DNA of 64,000 nt from Bryum argenteum (lineage: Eukaryota > Streptophyta > Bryopsida > Bryales > Bryaceae). The stretch covers positions 21,865,001 to 21,929,000 of the forward strand of contig CM073325.1 of NCBI GenBank assembly GCA_037043015.1. The letters are read 5' to 3'. Below the pieces are notes generated by a model that had not been told where the DNA came from, ran no database searches, and saw only the letters and a program-made list of their open reading frames with translations. The position numbers were made by a program, and so were the translations under genes. Position 1 is the first letter of the stretch, and each line of letters starts with the position of its first letter. Positions 1 to 10,600 of this stretch are shown in pieces.

Positions 1-507
1 ACTTTTTCATTCAAACTTTGTTTTTGACAAAATCACTTGGGTTGGGTCCCAAATTAAGTCTTGTTTATGTGGTAAAAATTGGAGACCCATACAATTAAGT
101 ATAAAAAAATGGCATGCATTTTAGTGAAGGGAGTATTTGTTCCTTGGGTTTTTAAACATTTGGCATGTATTACCATTGCAAGTCTACTATGTGACATCAA
201 AACGGTTTTTGCATGATGTGTTTTAGACAAGTGTGATCTTTAGATGCATCCCACAATCTTTGTAGTTGGAAGTATTTTGATCCAGATAATTTTAGTATTG
301 GCTTTGCAATGATATTTCTACGATGAAAAGAGTGAAAAAGTGGATGATTTTTGAAGAGATAGATCTCCTTCAACCATCGTTAGATTTTGAATTTTTATTT
401 TAGAATGGATTCCAATTAGAGTGTTGTATTGGTGATAGAAACCTCGATTCATTCGAAGATATAATAAAGATAACGTATAATTTGAGTGCTAGGGATCTAG
501 GTTTGGA
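1..507 (+). repeat. Partial copy of the foldback-like repeat unit
   Basis: This AT-rich stretch is a direct repeat of 832-1330. Both contain the same run from a tttttcattc block through tttggcatgtattaccattgc, the hairpin-like gcatgatg block and the caaccatcgttagatttt block. The window opens inside the copy, so its left end is not visible. No coding potential was seen. Small differences (single substitutions, short indels) separate it from the copy at 832-1330, so the two are not a recent duplication. Confidence 0.85.
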
Positions 508-614
508 ATATATTAATTACTTTATACAATATTTGGCAGTTCTTATCATTGCAAGGCTACTATTTGAGCCATAGGGAAGTCCAAGATGGATAGGGAAATA
601 GAGAGGGAGAGTAG

Positions 615-622
615 TATTTATA
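615..622 (-). promoter_or_regulatory. TATA box in left arm, facing outward
   Basis: Read on the minus strand this is TATAAATA, followed by a CT-rich stretch typical of plant transcript starts. The GC array at 631-800 lies on its upstream side. It is the mirror image of the box at 4550-4557. Confidence 0.55.
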
Positions 623-630
623 CTTTGCTG

Positions 631-800
631 ACCTGGACGTGGTCGCTGGCGACCCGACGATCGCCCATGAGCGACCGACGTTCGCCCCTAGGCGACCGCC
701 GATACAGCCGATGGGCGAACGTCGCTCACTAGGGCGACCGCCGATCCAGGTGATGGGCGAACGTAGCTCATAGGGCGACCGGCGGTCTACCCTCTTTGAA
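631..800 (-). repeat. GC-rich array, left arm
   Basis: Degenerate tandem units built from gcgaccgccgat, gcgaacgtcgctc and gggcgaccggcggtc lie in otherwise AT-rich DNA. Only one unit of the 21-bp type that is expanded at 4402-4530 is present. Reading frames across it are Arg/Pro/Ser-rich artefacts of composition. Confidence 0.8.
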
Positions 801-1332
801 CGAAGCACATGAACTTTGAAGAGCCATAACTTTTTCATTCGGACTCTGTTTTTGACAAAATTACTTGGGTTGGGTCCCAAATTAAGTCTTGTTTATGTCA
901 GAAAAATGGCAGACCCATACAATGAAGTATAAAAACATGGCTTGAATTTTAGTGAAGGGAGTATTTGTTCCTTGGGTTTTTAAACATTTGGCATGTATTA
1001 CCATTGCAAGTCTACTATGTGACATCAAAAAGGTTTTTGCATGATGTCTTTTGGACAAGTGTGATCTTTAGATGCATCCCACAATCTTTGTAGTTGGAAG
1101 TATTTTGATCCAGATAATTTTAGTATTGGCTTTGCAATGATATTTCTACGATGAAAAGAGTGAAAAAGTGGATGATTTTTGAAGAGATAGATCTCCTTCA
1201 ACCATCGTTAGATTTTGATTTTTTTTTTTAGTATGGGTTCCAATTACAGTGCTGTATTGGTGATAGAAACCTCGATCCATTCGAAGATATATTGAAGATA
1301 AGGTATAATTTGAGTGTAAGGAGTCTAGAACA

Positions 1333-1960
1333 TGCCGAATGTTTAAATACCCAAATAACTAATACTCCCTTCACAAAAATGCATGCCATTTTTTTATACT
1401 TAATTGTATGAGTGTGCAATTTTTACCACATAAACTAGACTTAATTTGGGACCCAACCCAAGTGATTTCGTCAAAAACAGAGTTCGAATGAAAAAGTTAT
1501 TGCTCTTCAAAGTTCATGTCCTTCGTTTCTAGAGGGTAGACCGCCGGTCGCCCTACTGAGCGACGTTCGCCCATTGGCTGTATCGGTGGTCGCCCCAGTA
1601 GAGGATGTTCGCCCATCGGCTGTATCGGCGGTCGCCCTACTGAGCGACGTTCGCCCATCGGCTGTATCGGCGGTTGCCCCAACAAGATTGGTACAAATAG
1701 GCTCGCGGACACTTTGTCCTTGCCCATCAAGTAGACCGCCGGTCGCCCTCTCAGCTACGTTCGCCCATCTGCTGGATCGGCGGTCGCGCCACTGAGCGAC
1801 GTTCGCCCTACTCAGCGACGTTCGCCCATCGGCTATATCGGCGGTCGCCCCAACAAGTAGGGTACATATAGGCGCGCGGACACTTTGTCGTTGCCCATCA
1901 GGTAGACCGCCGATCGCCCTTTCAGCTACGTTCGCCCATCAGCTGGATCGACTCTTTTTG
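1333..1960 (-). repeat. Inverted partial copy of the repeat unit with GC array
   Basis: Positions 1333-1530 are the reverse complement of about 820-1000. From 1541 to 1960 there is a GC-rich array of units such as gagcgacgttcgcccatcggctgtatcggcggtcgccc. Within it a longer block, starting with accaacaagattggtacaaatagg at 1679 and with a similar block near 1850, is duplicated in tandem at a period of about 170 bp. No gene is supported. Confidence 0.75.
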
Positions 1961-3443
1961 CAGTCGGGAATTCTCTCACCTATGTTGCATGCGAGTCCAT
2001 AAGTGTTCGTATCAGCTCTTAAGAGGATGAGATGAGGATGAACATTGGTTGGGGGAGGGGTAAAAGAGCCATGTAGTTTTTAATGTATTAGGTTAAATTA
2101 ACAAGGAGTAGGCACATGCTAGTAATTTGGGATCATTGGTCCCATAATTCCCATTTCATGATCTTTCTGTTCATAAAAAATGGACATGAGAGGTCTAAAT
2201 CTTTAAATTGGAAATAATGAATGGGAGGGAGGATGGGTTGACACTTTCTCATCCTCTTGGTAGGCATGACATGATATATATTTTATTATATGGTGTATAC
2301 TTTAGCAAGTCATTTTGTGCCTAACTATTTAAAATAATTGATAAAATAAGTATTGATTTAGAGAGTCTTAGCCTCTTTAATGCATCAAACACTTCAATAT
2401 CTACAATCTTAGAATTTAATCATGTCAATCAATTTCTAGCATTTAGATAAGATACTACCTTTGCAGCAAAACTTCATCATATATTCTAACATCACATTCA
2501 AGAACAAATTTTAGTTTCTTCTAAGATCAGTGGAGTCTTTAATAAATTATAACTTCTCCATATACAATATCCGAGTATATATATGCTAATAGATTATCCT
2601 TGCAATTAGTTTACGGCCCCATAACATTATAACATTGGTTAAAATGATTGGGGGGAGGCATTCGAAAATTTTGGCGGGTTAAGTATTAACGCCTTCTAAT
2701 ACAAATAAGAGAAAGGGGTTCGTGCATCTTTCCTAGTAACAAGTGAGGGAAAAAGTTGCTTGTCAAATTAAAGGGTGATATATAACATATTATAGATTTG
2801 GCAAAAAATTGAGTGACCACCATATGAAGGTAAATATTATAAGTCGACAACAATAACCATTTACAAACATTCTAATGAACCAATTACTCATAGTAATATT
2901 TAACCCATTTGTGAATGACGTGCAAGTATTTCATATCACTTGCCCATATTATGATGAATAAATCAAACTTAAATATCATGACAGTCAAGATATTTTCAAC
3001 ACCTGTATTTACTATTAAGACATTATAGGAACTTGAAATAAGCGTACCTTTACTCTACTTGTCTTAGGCTCACTTTACATTGTGGACCCTCAAGATTGAC
3101 TATTTGGCTTTACAATACCTTGATGAAAGGAGAATGATCACTAACTTCAAAGTCCCCAAAGTATGCTAATTTATCCATAATGGATAATGATTTTATGGTC
3201 TCCTTGATTGTAGTTGAGTGGAAGTAAATGCCTCAACTCAACTACTATCAAGGAGACCATGAGGCTCAAAAATCATTGATTGGCTAGAGTACAATTATTT
3301 AAAAAGAAAATGAAGAAAAAGGGGAGGGTAAAAGAGAGAATGATGAGAATTTTATTTTAAAATTGAGATTAAACTTGTACATGTCTAAATCCATCTTGCA
3401 CCAGAAGAGTGTCCAAGGCACTCAAAAATTCATTTCTCATTTA
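1961..3443. other. AT-rich stretch without a gene
   Basis: About 1.5 kb of AT-rich sequence lies inside the foldback-like element. I see no reading frame of note, no RNA gene and no transposase remnant. The only structure is the long hairpin at 3186-3277. Confidence 0.7.
3186..3277. other. Long near-perfect hairpin
   Basis: The arms at 3195-3218 and 3237-3260 are complementary over 24 bases with one mismatch (core GGTCTCCTTGAT against ATCAAGGAGACC), around an 18-base loop. An outer stem, AATGATTTT at 3186-3194 with AAAATCATT near 3269-3277, extends it past a small asymmetric bulge. The shape would suit a small-RNA precursor, or the end of a miniature transposon. Nothing in the sequence separates these. 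Confidence 0.6.
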
Positions 3444-3689
3444 TCATGCTCTCGAGTCTTGGCCAAAAGCCATGACCATGACAATCATTTTCATTTCATT
3501 ATGGAAAATGTGAAGAAGCGGAGAATATGAAATTTGAAGAAGATGGAGAATGAAAAATGAAGTGAGATTTAAGGGAAATGACGGGGAACGGTGAAGATGC
3601 TTGAAGCGGTGAATTTGAAATTTGAATATGAGAGATTGAGGGATTGCGTAAAAGAGGATCCAAGAGCAAGAGCGGGAGCTCTTGTGCAC

Positions 3690-3835
3690 TCGCCCCTCCA
3701 GACTGCCGGTCGCCCCAAACCGCAGTTGCAGCGGACCGGCGATCGCCATGCGCGATTGGCGATTGCCATGCAGGACCCGCGGTCGCCATGCGGGACCCTC
3801 AGTCGCCCATGCGAAATCCACAATCGCCCATGAAC
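3690..3835 (-). repeat. GC-rich array, inner
   Basis: Units such as catgcgggaccctcagtcgc and gcgatcgccatgcgcgat lie in AT-rich DNA. Read on the minus strand, the array is followed (about 3690 down to 3440) by pyrimidine-rich sequence like a plant 5' leader. Only a 16-codon frame starts there, so I call no gene. It is a variant of the other arrays of the cluster. Confidence 0.6.
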
Positions 3836-4300
3836 GTTCTGTGATTAGAATCCATTATAAAATAAAAATTCAAAATCTAACGATGGTTGAAGGAGATCTA
3901 TCTCTTCAAAAATCATCCACTTTTTCACTTATTTCATCGTAGAAATATCATTGCAAAGCCAATACTAAAACTATCTGGATGAAAATACTTCCAACTACAA
4001 AGATTGTGGGATGCATCTAAAGATCACACTTGTCCAAAAGACATCATGCAAAAACCTTTTTGATGTCACATAGTAGGCTTGCAATGGTAATACATGCCAA
4101 ATGTTTAAAAACCCAAGAAACAAATACTCCCTTCACTAAAATGCATGCCATTTTTTTATACTTAATTGTATGGGTTTAGCAATTTTTACCACATAAACTA
4201 GACTTAATTTGGGACTCAACGCAAGTGATTTCGTCAAAAACAGAGTTCGAATGAAAAAGTTATGGCTCTTTTAAGTTTATGTCCTTCGTTTCTAAAGGGT

Positions 4301-4540
4301 AGACCGCCGGTCGCCCTATGAGGTACATTTGCCCATGACCTGGATCGGCGGTCGGCCTACTGAGCGACGTTCGCCCATCAGCTGTATCGGCGGTCGCCCA
4401 GGGGCGAACGTCGGTCGCTCATGGGCGATCGTCGGTCGCTCATGGGCGATCTTCGGTCGCTCATGGGCGATCGTCGGTCGCTCATGGGCGATCTTCGGTC
4501 GCTCATGGGCGATCGTCGGTCGCTCAGGCGACCGCCGGTC
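4301..4540 (+). repeat. GC-rich array with 21-bp tandem units, right arm
   Basis: The array ends in about six 21-bp units (about 4402-4530) of the form gatcgtcggtcgctcatgggc. Units alternate between GATCGTC and GATCTTC, giving a 42-bp higher-order period. Translated, it gives a seven-residue repeat (MGDRRSL/MGDLRSL), most likely without meaning. A TATA box follows 10 bp downstream. Confidence 0.8.
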
Positions 4541-4549
4541 CAGGCAAAG

Positions 4550-4557
4550 TATAAATA
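4550..4557 (+). promoter_or_regulatory. TATA box in right arm, facing outward
   Basis: TATAAATA is followed within 15 bp by a CT-rich run (ctctccctctctatttccc), a typical plant core promoter layout. Transcription would run out of the element toward 4665. The GC array lies directly upstream. Confidence 0.6.
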
Positions 4558-4664
4558 CTACTCTCCCTCTCTATTTCCCTATACATCTCGCACTTCCCTA
4601 TGGCTCAAATAGTAGCCTTGCAATGATAAGAACTGCCAAATATTTTATAAAGTAATTAATATAT

Positions 4665-4897
4665 GCACTATTTAAGTATATATGGACTATCCCCAGTCCA
4701 TATTTAAGTAGCACCAAAAGTGGCATGAATGGATGGATCAGCCGATGCAATGGTAGTGAGGAAGCCTGAGGCAGTAAGGTCGTAAATTTAGGAAGTAATT
4801 CCCTGAGGAATTGGATTGGTTAAGAAGAGAAAGAAAAAAATGATGGGATAGATCGAGATATCCACCGATCTGTAATTGTGGTTGGAGGAGTAAATTA
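4665..4897. other. Spacer between foldback-like repeat and hAT
   Basis: No gene. A small inverted repeat (tatggact/agtccata with a six-base loop, about 4681-4712) is the only structure seen. Confidence 0.6.
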
Positions 4898-5024
4898 CAG
4901 GGTTGTCAGGACGACCGGACCAGGGGGCGACTGGTCGACCATGGTCCGGTCGTCCTCAGCCCCTAGGACCGGTCGGTGACATGACGGGTTTTTTATAATT
5001 TACCTGGGGTAAATTACCGTCCGA

Positions 5025-5290
5025 CAATGTGGCCGACCGGACCCCGTCGGCCGACCGCACCCCGTCCGACCGTTTGGCCGGCCGACCGCACCCCGTCCGA
5101 CTCTCCGGCCGGCCGACCGGTGCCGGGACCGACGTTCGAGGCCGGCCGGTGTCGCGGTCGGGCGAGGTCGCCGCCGACCGCCCCGAGATCGGGCGCGAGG
5201 TCGGCCGCCGACCGGGGTGACGACCGGCGAGGTCGGCCGCCGATCGCTGTCGCGACCGGCGAGGTCGGCCGGCTCCGAAGGCCCGACCAC
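5025..5290 (+). repeat. GC-rich CCGACCGG array upstream of hAT promoter
   Basis: Irregular tandem array of GGCCGACCG, GTCCGACC and GCGAGGTCGGCCG units. I count six GCCGAC cores on the plus strand and several on the minus strand. GCCGAC matches the DRE/CRT core RCCGAC bound by plant DREB/CBF factors, though the GC bias alone could produce it. The array sits about 55 bp upstream of the TATA box. Confidence 0.75.
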
Positions 5291-5296
5291 TTGAAT

Positions 5297-5350
5297 TCAA
5301 CGGCAGAAATTCAAATTTCAACGGTCAAATTCAGGGTTGAAGGTATATAA
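5297..5350 (+). promoter_or_regulatory. hAT promoter: AACGG motifs and TATA box
   Basis: TATATAA at 5344-5350 is followed by gagaagagacac and a leader shared with the second hAT (tcatttcacttccgaatt). Two AACGG cores (5299-5303 and 5320-5324, the latter in TTCAACGGTCA) lie upstream. They resemble the M-phase specific activator element YCYAACGGYYA with one mismatch. Confidence 0.6.
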
Positions 5351-5550
5351 GAGAAGAGACACAAGGCCTCATTTCACTTCCGAATTGTGAATGCGACCCA
5401 AAGTCTCTGAGCTGCATAACTTTATGTTATGTGTCCGTTGCTTGGTACGTATTGAGTTCGGAAGTGCAGAGTTCGTTTACGAACTCTTGACATTTTTTTC
5501 TACATATCTACTACCACGTTTGATCATTTTGAGGTGTCCTACCTATCAAA

Positions 5551-6506
5551 ATGGCCAACAAATCATCCTCACCTTGGTTCACCGATGTTCATGAAGTACA
5601 AGGCCAACCTACCACGACCCCAACTGTCCAATGCAATCTCTGTCATAAGGTTATGAGCAAGAGGCTAGAACGGCAGCTCAGTCACCTTGGTTATGAAGGC
5701 AAGCGTGGGGTCCGCCTTAATACAGTTACGCTTTGTCCAAAATTGAACACCCGAGTGATGGATTTATTTCGAAGATGTGACGGGCGGTTCCCTCCACATA
5801 ATGGAGAAATGAGCGGTTTTCATTCAATACCATCGTCATCAGAAGTTCCGAATGTTGGCACGCCAAGGTCCACTGGTGGAGACTCTTGCGTGGGATCTTC
5901 TCAAGCTACCCCTTCGATTCCATCAACACCTTTAGTTGGATCAATCTCCGCCGTTCCCAACTTTGCGGGACAAGTGAGGGTTGGTGGGCATATCAATAGG
6001 GCGATGAAACAATCTGTGATTGAAGATGGTTTTCTTTGAAGCGGATAGGCGGGAACTAGACATACTTTGGGCAAAGTTTTTTCTATGAAGCAAACGTACC
6101 GTTCTCTGTAGCACGGAATCCGATCTTCAAGGAAGCCGTAATGAAAACTGCTTCTTTCCGAAAACCATATGTCCCACCTTCTTACCATGACATTCGGACA
6201 AAGTTGTTGGGACAAGTAAAAAGTGATCTAGAAGGAAAACTAGATAGTAGACTTAAGGAGAGCCTTCGGAAGTTCGGGGGAACTTTAGCCATGGATGGAT
6301 GGTCATCTGTGAGTAGTCGCCCTCTTGTAAATGCAATGCTAGTGACTCCTGCTGGAGAGCTTTTTCTTGGCGCCGTCGATACTACCGGCAAAGAAAAGAC
6401 AGCAATGTATATGGCCTCTATCATGGTCAAGTTCATCAAACAAGTTGGCCCTGAGAACGTTGTCCAAGTCTGCACGGACAACGCTTCTGTAATGATTAAT
6501 GCCTCT
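5551..6506 (+). pseudogene. hAT transposase, N-terminal part, frameshifted and truncated
   Basis: The first frame (5551-6039, Met start) holds an N-terminal zinc-finger region (CNLCHKV, then H and C residues to LCPKL) like the BED-type finger of plant hAT transposases, then a Ser/Thr/Pro linker. A second frame (6141-6506) continues with a DUF659-type region: PPSYHDIRTKLLG, then SLRKFGGTLAMDGWSS, RPLVNAML and NVVQVCTDNAS, the start of the RNase H-like catalytic core. The two frames differ because of a shift near 6030-6060, in sequence that is also out of frame in the second hAT. Downstream is lost at the gypsy junction, so the catalytic glutamate and the C-terminal dimerisation region are absent. 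The protein would bind element ends in the nucleus and catalyse cut-and-paste transposition. It cannot be active here. Confidence 0.8.
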
Positions 6507-6760
6507 GTACGACAGCCGCCATCAAAACTTCCCGGGTAAGCTACACACCCGCTGGATGGGCCCTTACCGGGTAGCCCAAGTGTTTCCCAACGGATCCCTC
6601 CAGTTGGAGGATTTACAGGGTAACCGCATGGATACGCGCGTGAACGGGTCAAGGGTGAAACAGTACCACCCGGAGGAGTTAACGGATGAGGAGGTTCTGT
6701 TAGAGGAGGACGAACCTCCACAGCACGAGTCCGAGTAACTGCGGTTACGGGGGGGCTGAG
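6507..6760 (+). mobile_element. Integrase end and polypurine tract of a lost upstream gypsy-1 copy
   Basis: This stretch is nearly identical to about 22380-22628: the integrase C-terminal region (HQNFPGKLHTRWMGPYRVAQVF, then LDTRVNGSRVKQYHPEEL-like residues) and the G-rich tract just before the LTR. It joins hAT sequence directly at about 6507 with almost no shared bases, so the join looks like an illegitimate deletion rather than an insertion boundary. Confidence 0.85.
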
Positions 6761-7129
6761 TGTTCGCGAGGACGCTCACAGATGAAAAAGGGGTAATGTC
6801 AAACCTCATTTTTTCGTTTTTGCCCCAATTTGGTCCGGATAGTGCTTAGTAGTAGTTAAATAGGATAAATAACGCCCTGGTAACCAACTGTCCGGGTAAT
6901 AACCGGGTAGGGTTAGCTTAGCCAGGGACCTGCCTGCCCGGGAGCATCCTAAAGCTTAGTGGGCAGGATAGGATAGCGGAATTTCTAACCCGCTTTTGCT
7001 TCCTAACCCTTGCTTTTAAAACTCGGTCACGGACTCACCGTACCTAGCCCGACTACTGAGCGCCCGGATAGGGTTTAGCCGACCGACCTCGAGTCTGGCC
7101 CAACCCGGGGAGGCATATGCTGACCCGGT

Positions 7130-7331
7130 TATGTGCCGATCGGGCATGTGCCTACCGGGCATGAGAGGCCCGGGTACGATCTGTCCGGGCATGACCCGGA
7201 CAGTCATTGCCCGGCCAGCCATTGCCCGACCCGGCTATGGCCCGACCGGTCATGGTCCGACCGGTTATAACCCGCCCGGTTATCAATGACCGGGGAGGCC
7301 GCCGGGTACAAGGACGGCCCGGGCAGTATAA
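7130..7331 (+). promoter_or_regulatory. Putative gypsy-1 LTR promoter: GC array plus TATAA
   Basis: Degenerate units of about 17-20 bp (cccgaccggtcatggt, ccgaccggttataac) lead to TATAA at 7327-7331. They are followed by a pyrimidine-rich region (7400-7500) like a 5' leader. The 3' LTR copy has the same layout with TATAA at 23192-23196, and the solo LTR has ATATAATCACCGGCGGC at 17043-17059 in the same setting. If this is the start site, the LTR reading frame lies in R-U5, first on the element RNA. Confidence 0.45.
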
Positions 7332-7605
7332 CCACCGGCGGCGCCGACAGTCCCGGGCTGACAAGCCCGTGATTAAGGCCGCGCCGCCAAAAAGTACCGC
7401 CACCTCCCCCACTCTCTTTTGTCGTTAATGGCACGGGGAAGGCCGTTGTCCTTCCCTTTTTGCTTTTTCCCCCCCCCCCCTCTCTTCTCTGTCTTCCTCG
7501 TTTTTCGTGCGCCATTGCCGGCCGTGCTGCTTCCCCGATTCTCGCACGAACTTGTACACGCGGCCGCCCTGCACACCATAGCCCGGAGAGGAGGAGTACA
7601 GAGAC

Positions 7606-10600
7606 ATGGCCGGGGAGAGAGCTTCGCGGGTGAGGAGCAAGATTATCCAGGCTGGTATTCCAATAGCGGTGGATGCCAGGGCGCAGTTGGTGCAGGACTT
7701 GACGCGGATGGGGTGTGTGGGATTGTACTGGGTGCCCTGGAATGTGGAGGATGCAGGGATTATCGAGGAGGCCGTGTCCGGACAGGATCCACCGACTTTC
7801 GCCGACAACCCTGTCCGGGCCAAGCCGCACTTTTGGCAGGAGGCGTGCTGGAGGGCGACGTATGGCTTTCCGGATTCCTCCACCGGGTACATCCAGGTGA
7901 GGAATGACCCCTCCCTCGGAGGAATGTTCCACAATCCCGCGCATGAGCACGACGGCTACCGAGTAGAGGATTGCGCAAATGCTCGGGAGAGGCGTTTGCT
8001 GAGGTTCCTGGCACCGATCCTCAACCCAGAGAAGCCACAGTTTGTGTCAAACCGACTCCTGAAAGCCATCATGGAGTCCTACTTGGGACGGAAGCGCGTA
8101 GGATGGGGGCACATCCTCGAGGAGGTGGTCGTCCGGGCCTCGAAGAAGGCCACCAGTGTGAAGGGCTGTCCCCTGGCACCGTACGTGTACCACCTGTACG
8201 CGCATTACGAGTGCCTCAATCCGGGTGAGATCACCCTCCTCAGGATGCTCATGGAGGGCAGACAGACACATTTTCCGGGAGCAGATCCCGAGGTGGGAGT
8301 CCCCGCTGCGCCAAGCCGCCCCCAGATGCCCGCCCGGAGCGGGGCACTTCCACCTCCTCCACCTCCTGCACCACCCGGACCGCCGGGCCAGGAGAGCGGC
8401 GGCCGAGGAGGACAGGAGCGAGCACCCCGGCCGGGGAGATGGAGGAGCGCCGGGGACTCGGTGTGGGAGGAGCAGCCATCCTCCGGCAGAGGGAGGTCGC
8501 TCCACTATCCCGCCCGGAGGGAGCCACTACACCCCGGCCAGCCACCAGCCACCGGATGGCAACCCGGAGTGGAGCTGCAACCGGGTCGAGCCACCAGAGC
8601 CCGACCCTACCCGGCCTGGAGGAGAGCTCCCCAGTAGCCATGGCAACCCCTCCGACCTCTGCGATCGCCTCCCACCACCTCTCGGACAGTGGGAACGAGC
8701 AGCGGTGGAGAGGAGCCCCGTCCTACACCGAAGAAAATCCGGACGGGTACTAAGGTTTGTGGAGGCAGAGGCTTCCTCTCCCCCGGTAAGGCAGGAGGCA
8801 GCTGTTGTAGCACCACCAGGAGAGGCTGAGGCGGAAGGAGCACCTCTTCGAGGAGATCCTACCCCGGAAGCACCTACTCCGAACCGGGAAGTACAGGCTG
8901 AGAGCATACCGCCGGACTTCTTCTCCTGTGACGATCCGGTAGGTGACATCGTGCCCCCCGCCTTGGTGTAGGGGAAATTGAGTGGGGAGATCCAACGTAC
9001 GCCAAGAAGAGGAGGGCGGACCTCCCCGCCGAGAGTCCTCGACCCCGGGTTCGGAGGAAACTTACCCGCCCCGGGGAGGACATTGCCGCGATCCCCGCTA
9101 CTTCCCCATTGTCCGGGCCGAGCCCTCGAACCGATCGTCGGGCGATTCCGGCCATACAATGACCTACCTCGCCCGGGAAGGAGAAGCCCGGAGAAAAGGA
9201 AAGAGAGTGATGGAGGAATCCTCCGACTCGGAGGAGGAGGGGGCGACTGGACAGTACTCTCCTATCCCCACTACCCGGGTACAAGGAGAGACGGCACCGG
9301 CCAACACCGACCGATTACCCGGGTGGGAGGATTTCACTCCGCGGAGACAGGAGATCGACCTACACCTCCCGGTACCCCCATTCCGGATAACGGAGGAACA
9401 CCCTTGCAACCGATCGCCCACGCTTTGCATGTATGCACGCAGAGCATCTCGCAAATGCATAAGGCCTTGCGCGGGATATCGGTAGCTCTCCGGACCGGCC
9501 AGTGGAGCGGTACCCGACATGGTGCGGGAGCTAGTCCAGGAGAATGCGGCAGCCCGGGCAAGTAGCAACGAGGGGTCCCTCATCATCCTTCGGCAAGCCC
9601 GGGAAATCCAGCAGTTGGAGGAGGAACTGTCTAAGCAGCAGGGGTACGCTCGGCAGCACCTTTTCGGGCTCAGGAGATTCATGTATGCACCGGAGAGAGG
9701 CACGGTGAAGGCTCACTGCCGACGCCCAATTCCAGGCATCGGGATCGGACCTCCCAACCCGGATGGCGGCATACATGAAGAAGGCCGCAGAGAGGATGGA
9801 AGGAGCCCTCCAGGAGATGAGGACCCTCATCGGGGAAATGGCTAAGGCTTTTCCCGGAGAAGCACCTCCACCGGAGGTAGTGGAAAACCCTCCTACCCAG
9901 GTAGCATCTGAGTCAGTGGAGGCTGCCCGGGCAGAGGGAGAGGAGTCTGCCGACCCCGTAGCTATGGAGGAGCCCATTCCTCCACCCGTCCGCAGCCCGG
10001 AGAAGGCCCCGGCCGGGGTAAGCGTATTGCCACTCCTCCCCGAGGGTATCCCCGAAGCGACTAAGGAGGCCAGGGTGGAGGAGGAAGAGCACCCCGATCC
10101 TGTGGCAATGGAAGAGCCGGCCCTGCCCACGAACTTGAGCCCGGAGAAGACCCCTGGAGAGACAGGGCCTTTGCACTCCCTCGGCAAGGACATTCGGAGA
10201 GTACTGAGTCGAGCCTTGAGAGCATACCCCCAGTCGAGGAAGAGGTTTCCCGGGTAGTCAAGGAGGGTGTTTCCCGGGCAGTGGAGGAGGTTTCCCGGCT
10301 AGCAGAGGAAGATACCCGGGTAAGGAACCCCTCTCCCATCCCCCCGGACCGGACCATGGACCCCGACAGCAGGAGTCCTGTCCCTGCTACGGAGGCCACG
10401 ATCCAACCAGGACCGGAAGGGGAAACCGATACCCGGCAACCCGGACTGGGCATAGAGAGGCTGCAGACACCCCCCTGCCCGGATTCAGTCGTCCCATCGG
10501 AGCCATCTGACCACGGGGCCCTCCCCGAGAAGGCACTGCCCGCGGAGATCGTCCCCCTCATCCCCGAGGACTTGATCGAGGTCCCGGAAATCGGGGAGGC

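Larger units (their letters stand above)
508..4664. mobile_element. Foldback-like element with long inverted repeats
   Basis: The left arm (508 to about 1330) is repeated in inverted orientation at about 3855-4664. The outer ends match as ATATATTAATTAC at 508-520 and its reverse complement at 4652-4664. Each arm has the same order: AT-rich end, CT-rich transcript-like stretch, TATA box, GC-rich array, then an AT-rich inner part. An extra inverted partial copy lies at 1333-1960. I saw no transposase reading frame between the arms and no clear target duplication, so this could be a non-autonomous foldback or MULE-like element, or simply two oppositely oriented copies of one repeat. The arms differ in the number of GC-array units. 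Confidence 0.6.
4898..6506 (+). mobile_element. hAT DNA transposon, left part only
   Basis: The proposed left end is CAGGGTTGTCAGGACGACCG at 4898, close to the second hAT's CAGGGATGTCA at 56456. It has a CAGGG start usual for hAT termini. Behind it come an inverted repeat (ggacgaccggacca near 4908 with tggtccggtcgtcc near 4942), a GC-rich array, a TATA box and a transposase-like region. Homology to the second hAT runs to about 6506, where the sequence switches abruptly to the end of a gypsy integrase. The 3' half and the right terminus are therefore missing. Confidence 0.75.

Noticed and set aside
3444-3821. Minus-strand frames at the inner GC array as a small gene
   Set aside because: Overlapping frames derive from the array; the leader-like stretch ends in only a 16-codon frame.
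4402-4530. Regular repeat array as a CRISPR
   Set aside because: Units are contiguous with no unique spacers, and the setting is a plant nuclear repeat.
5027-5350. Long Arg/Pro-rich reading frames over the GC arrays
   Set aside because: Several frames on both strands are open at once because the sequence lacks A/T; no domain is recognisable.
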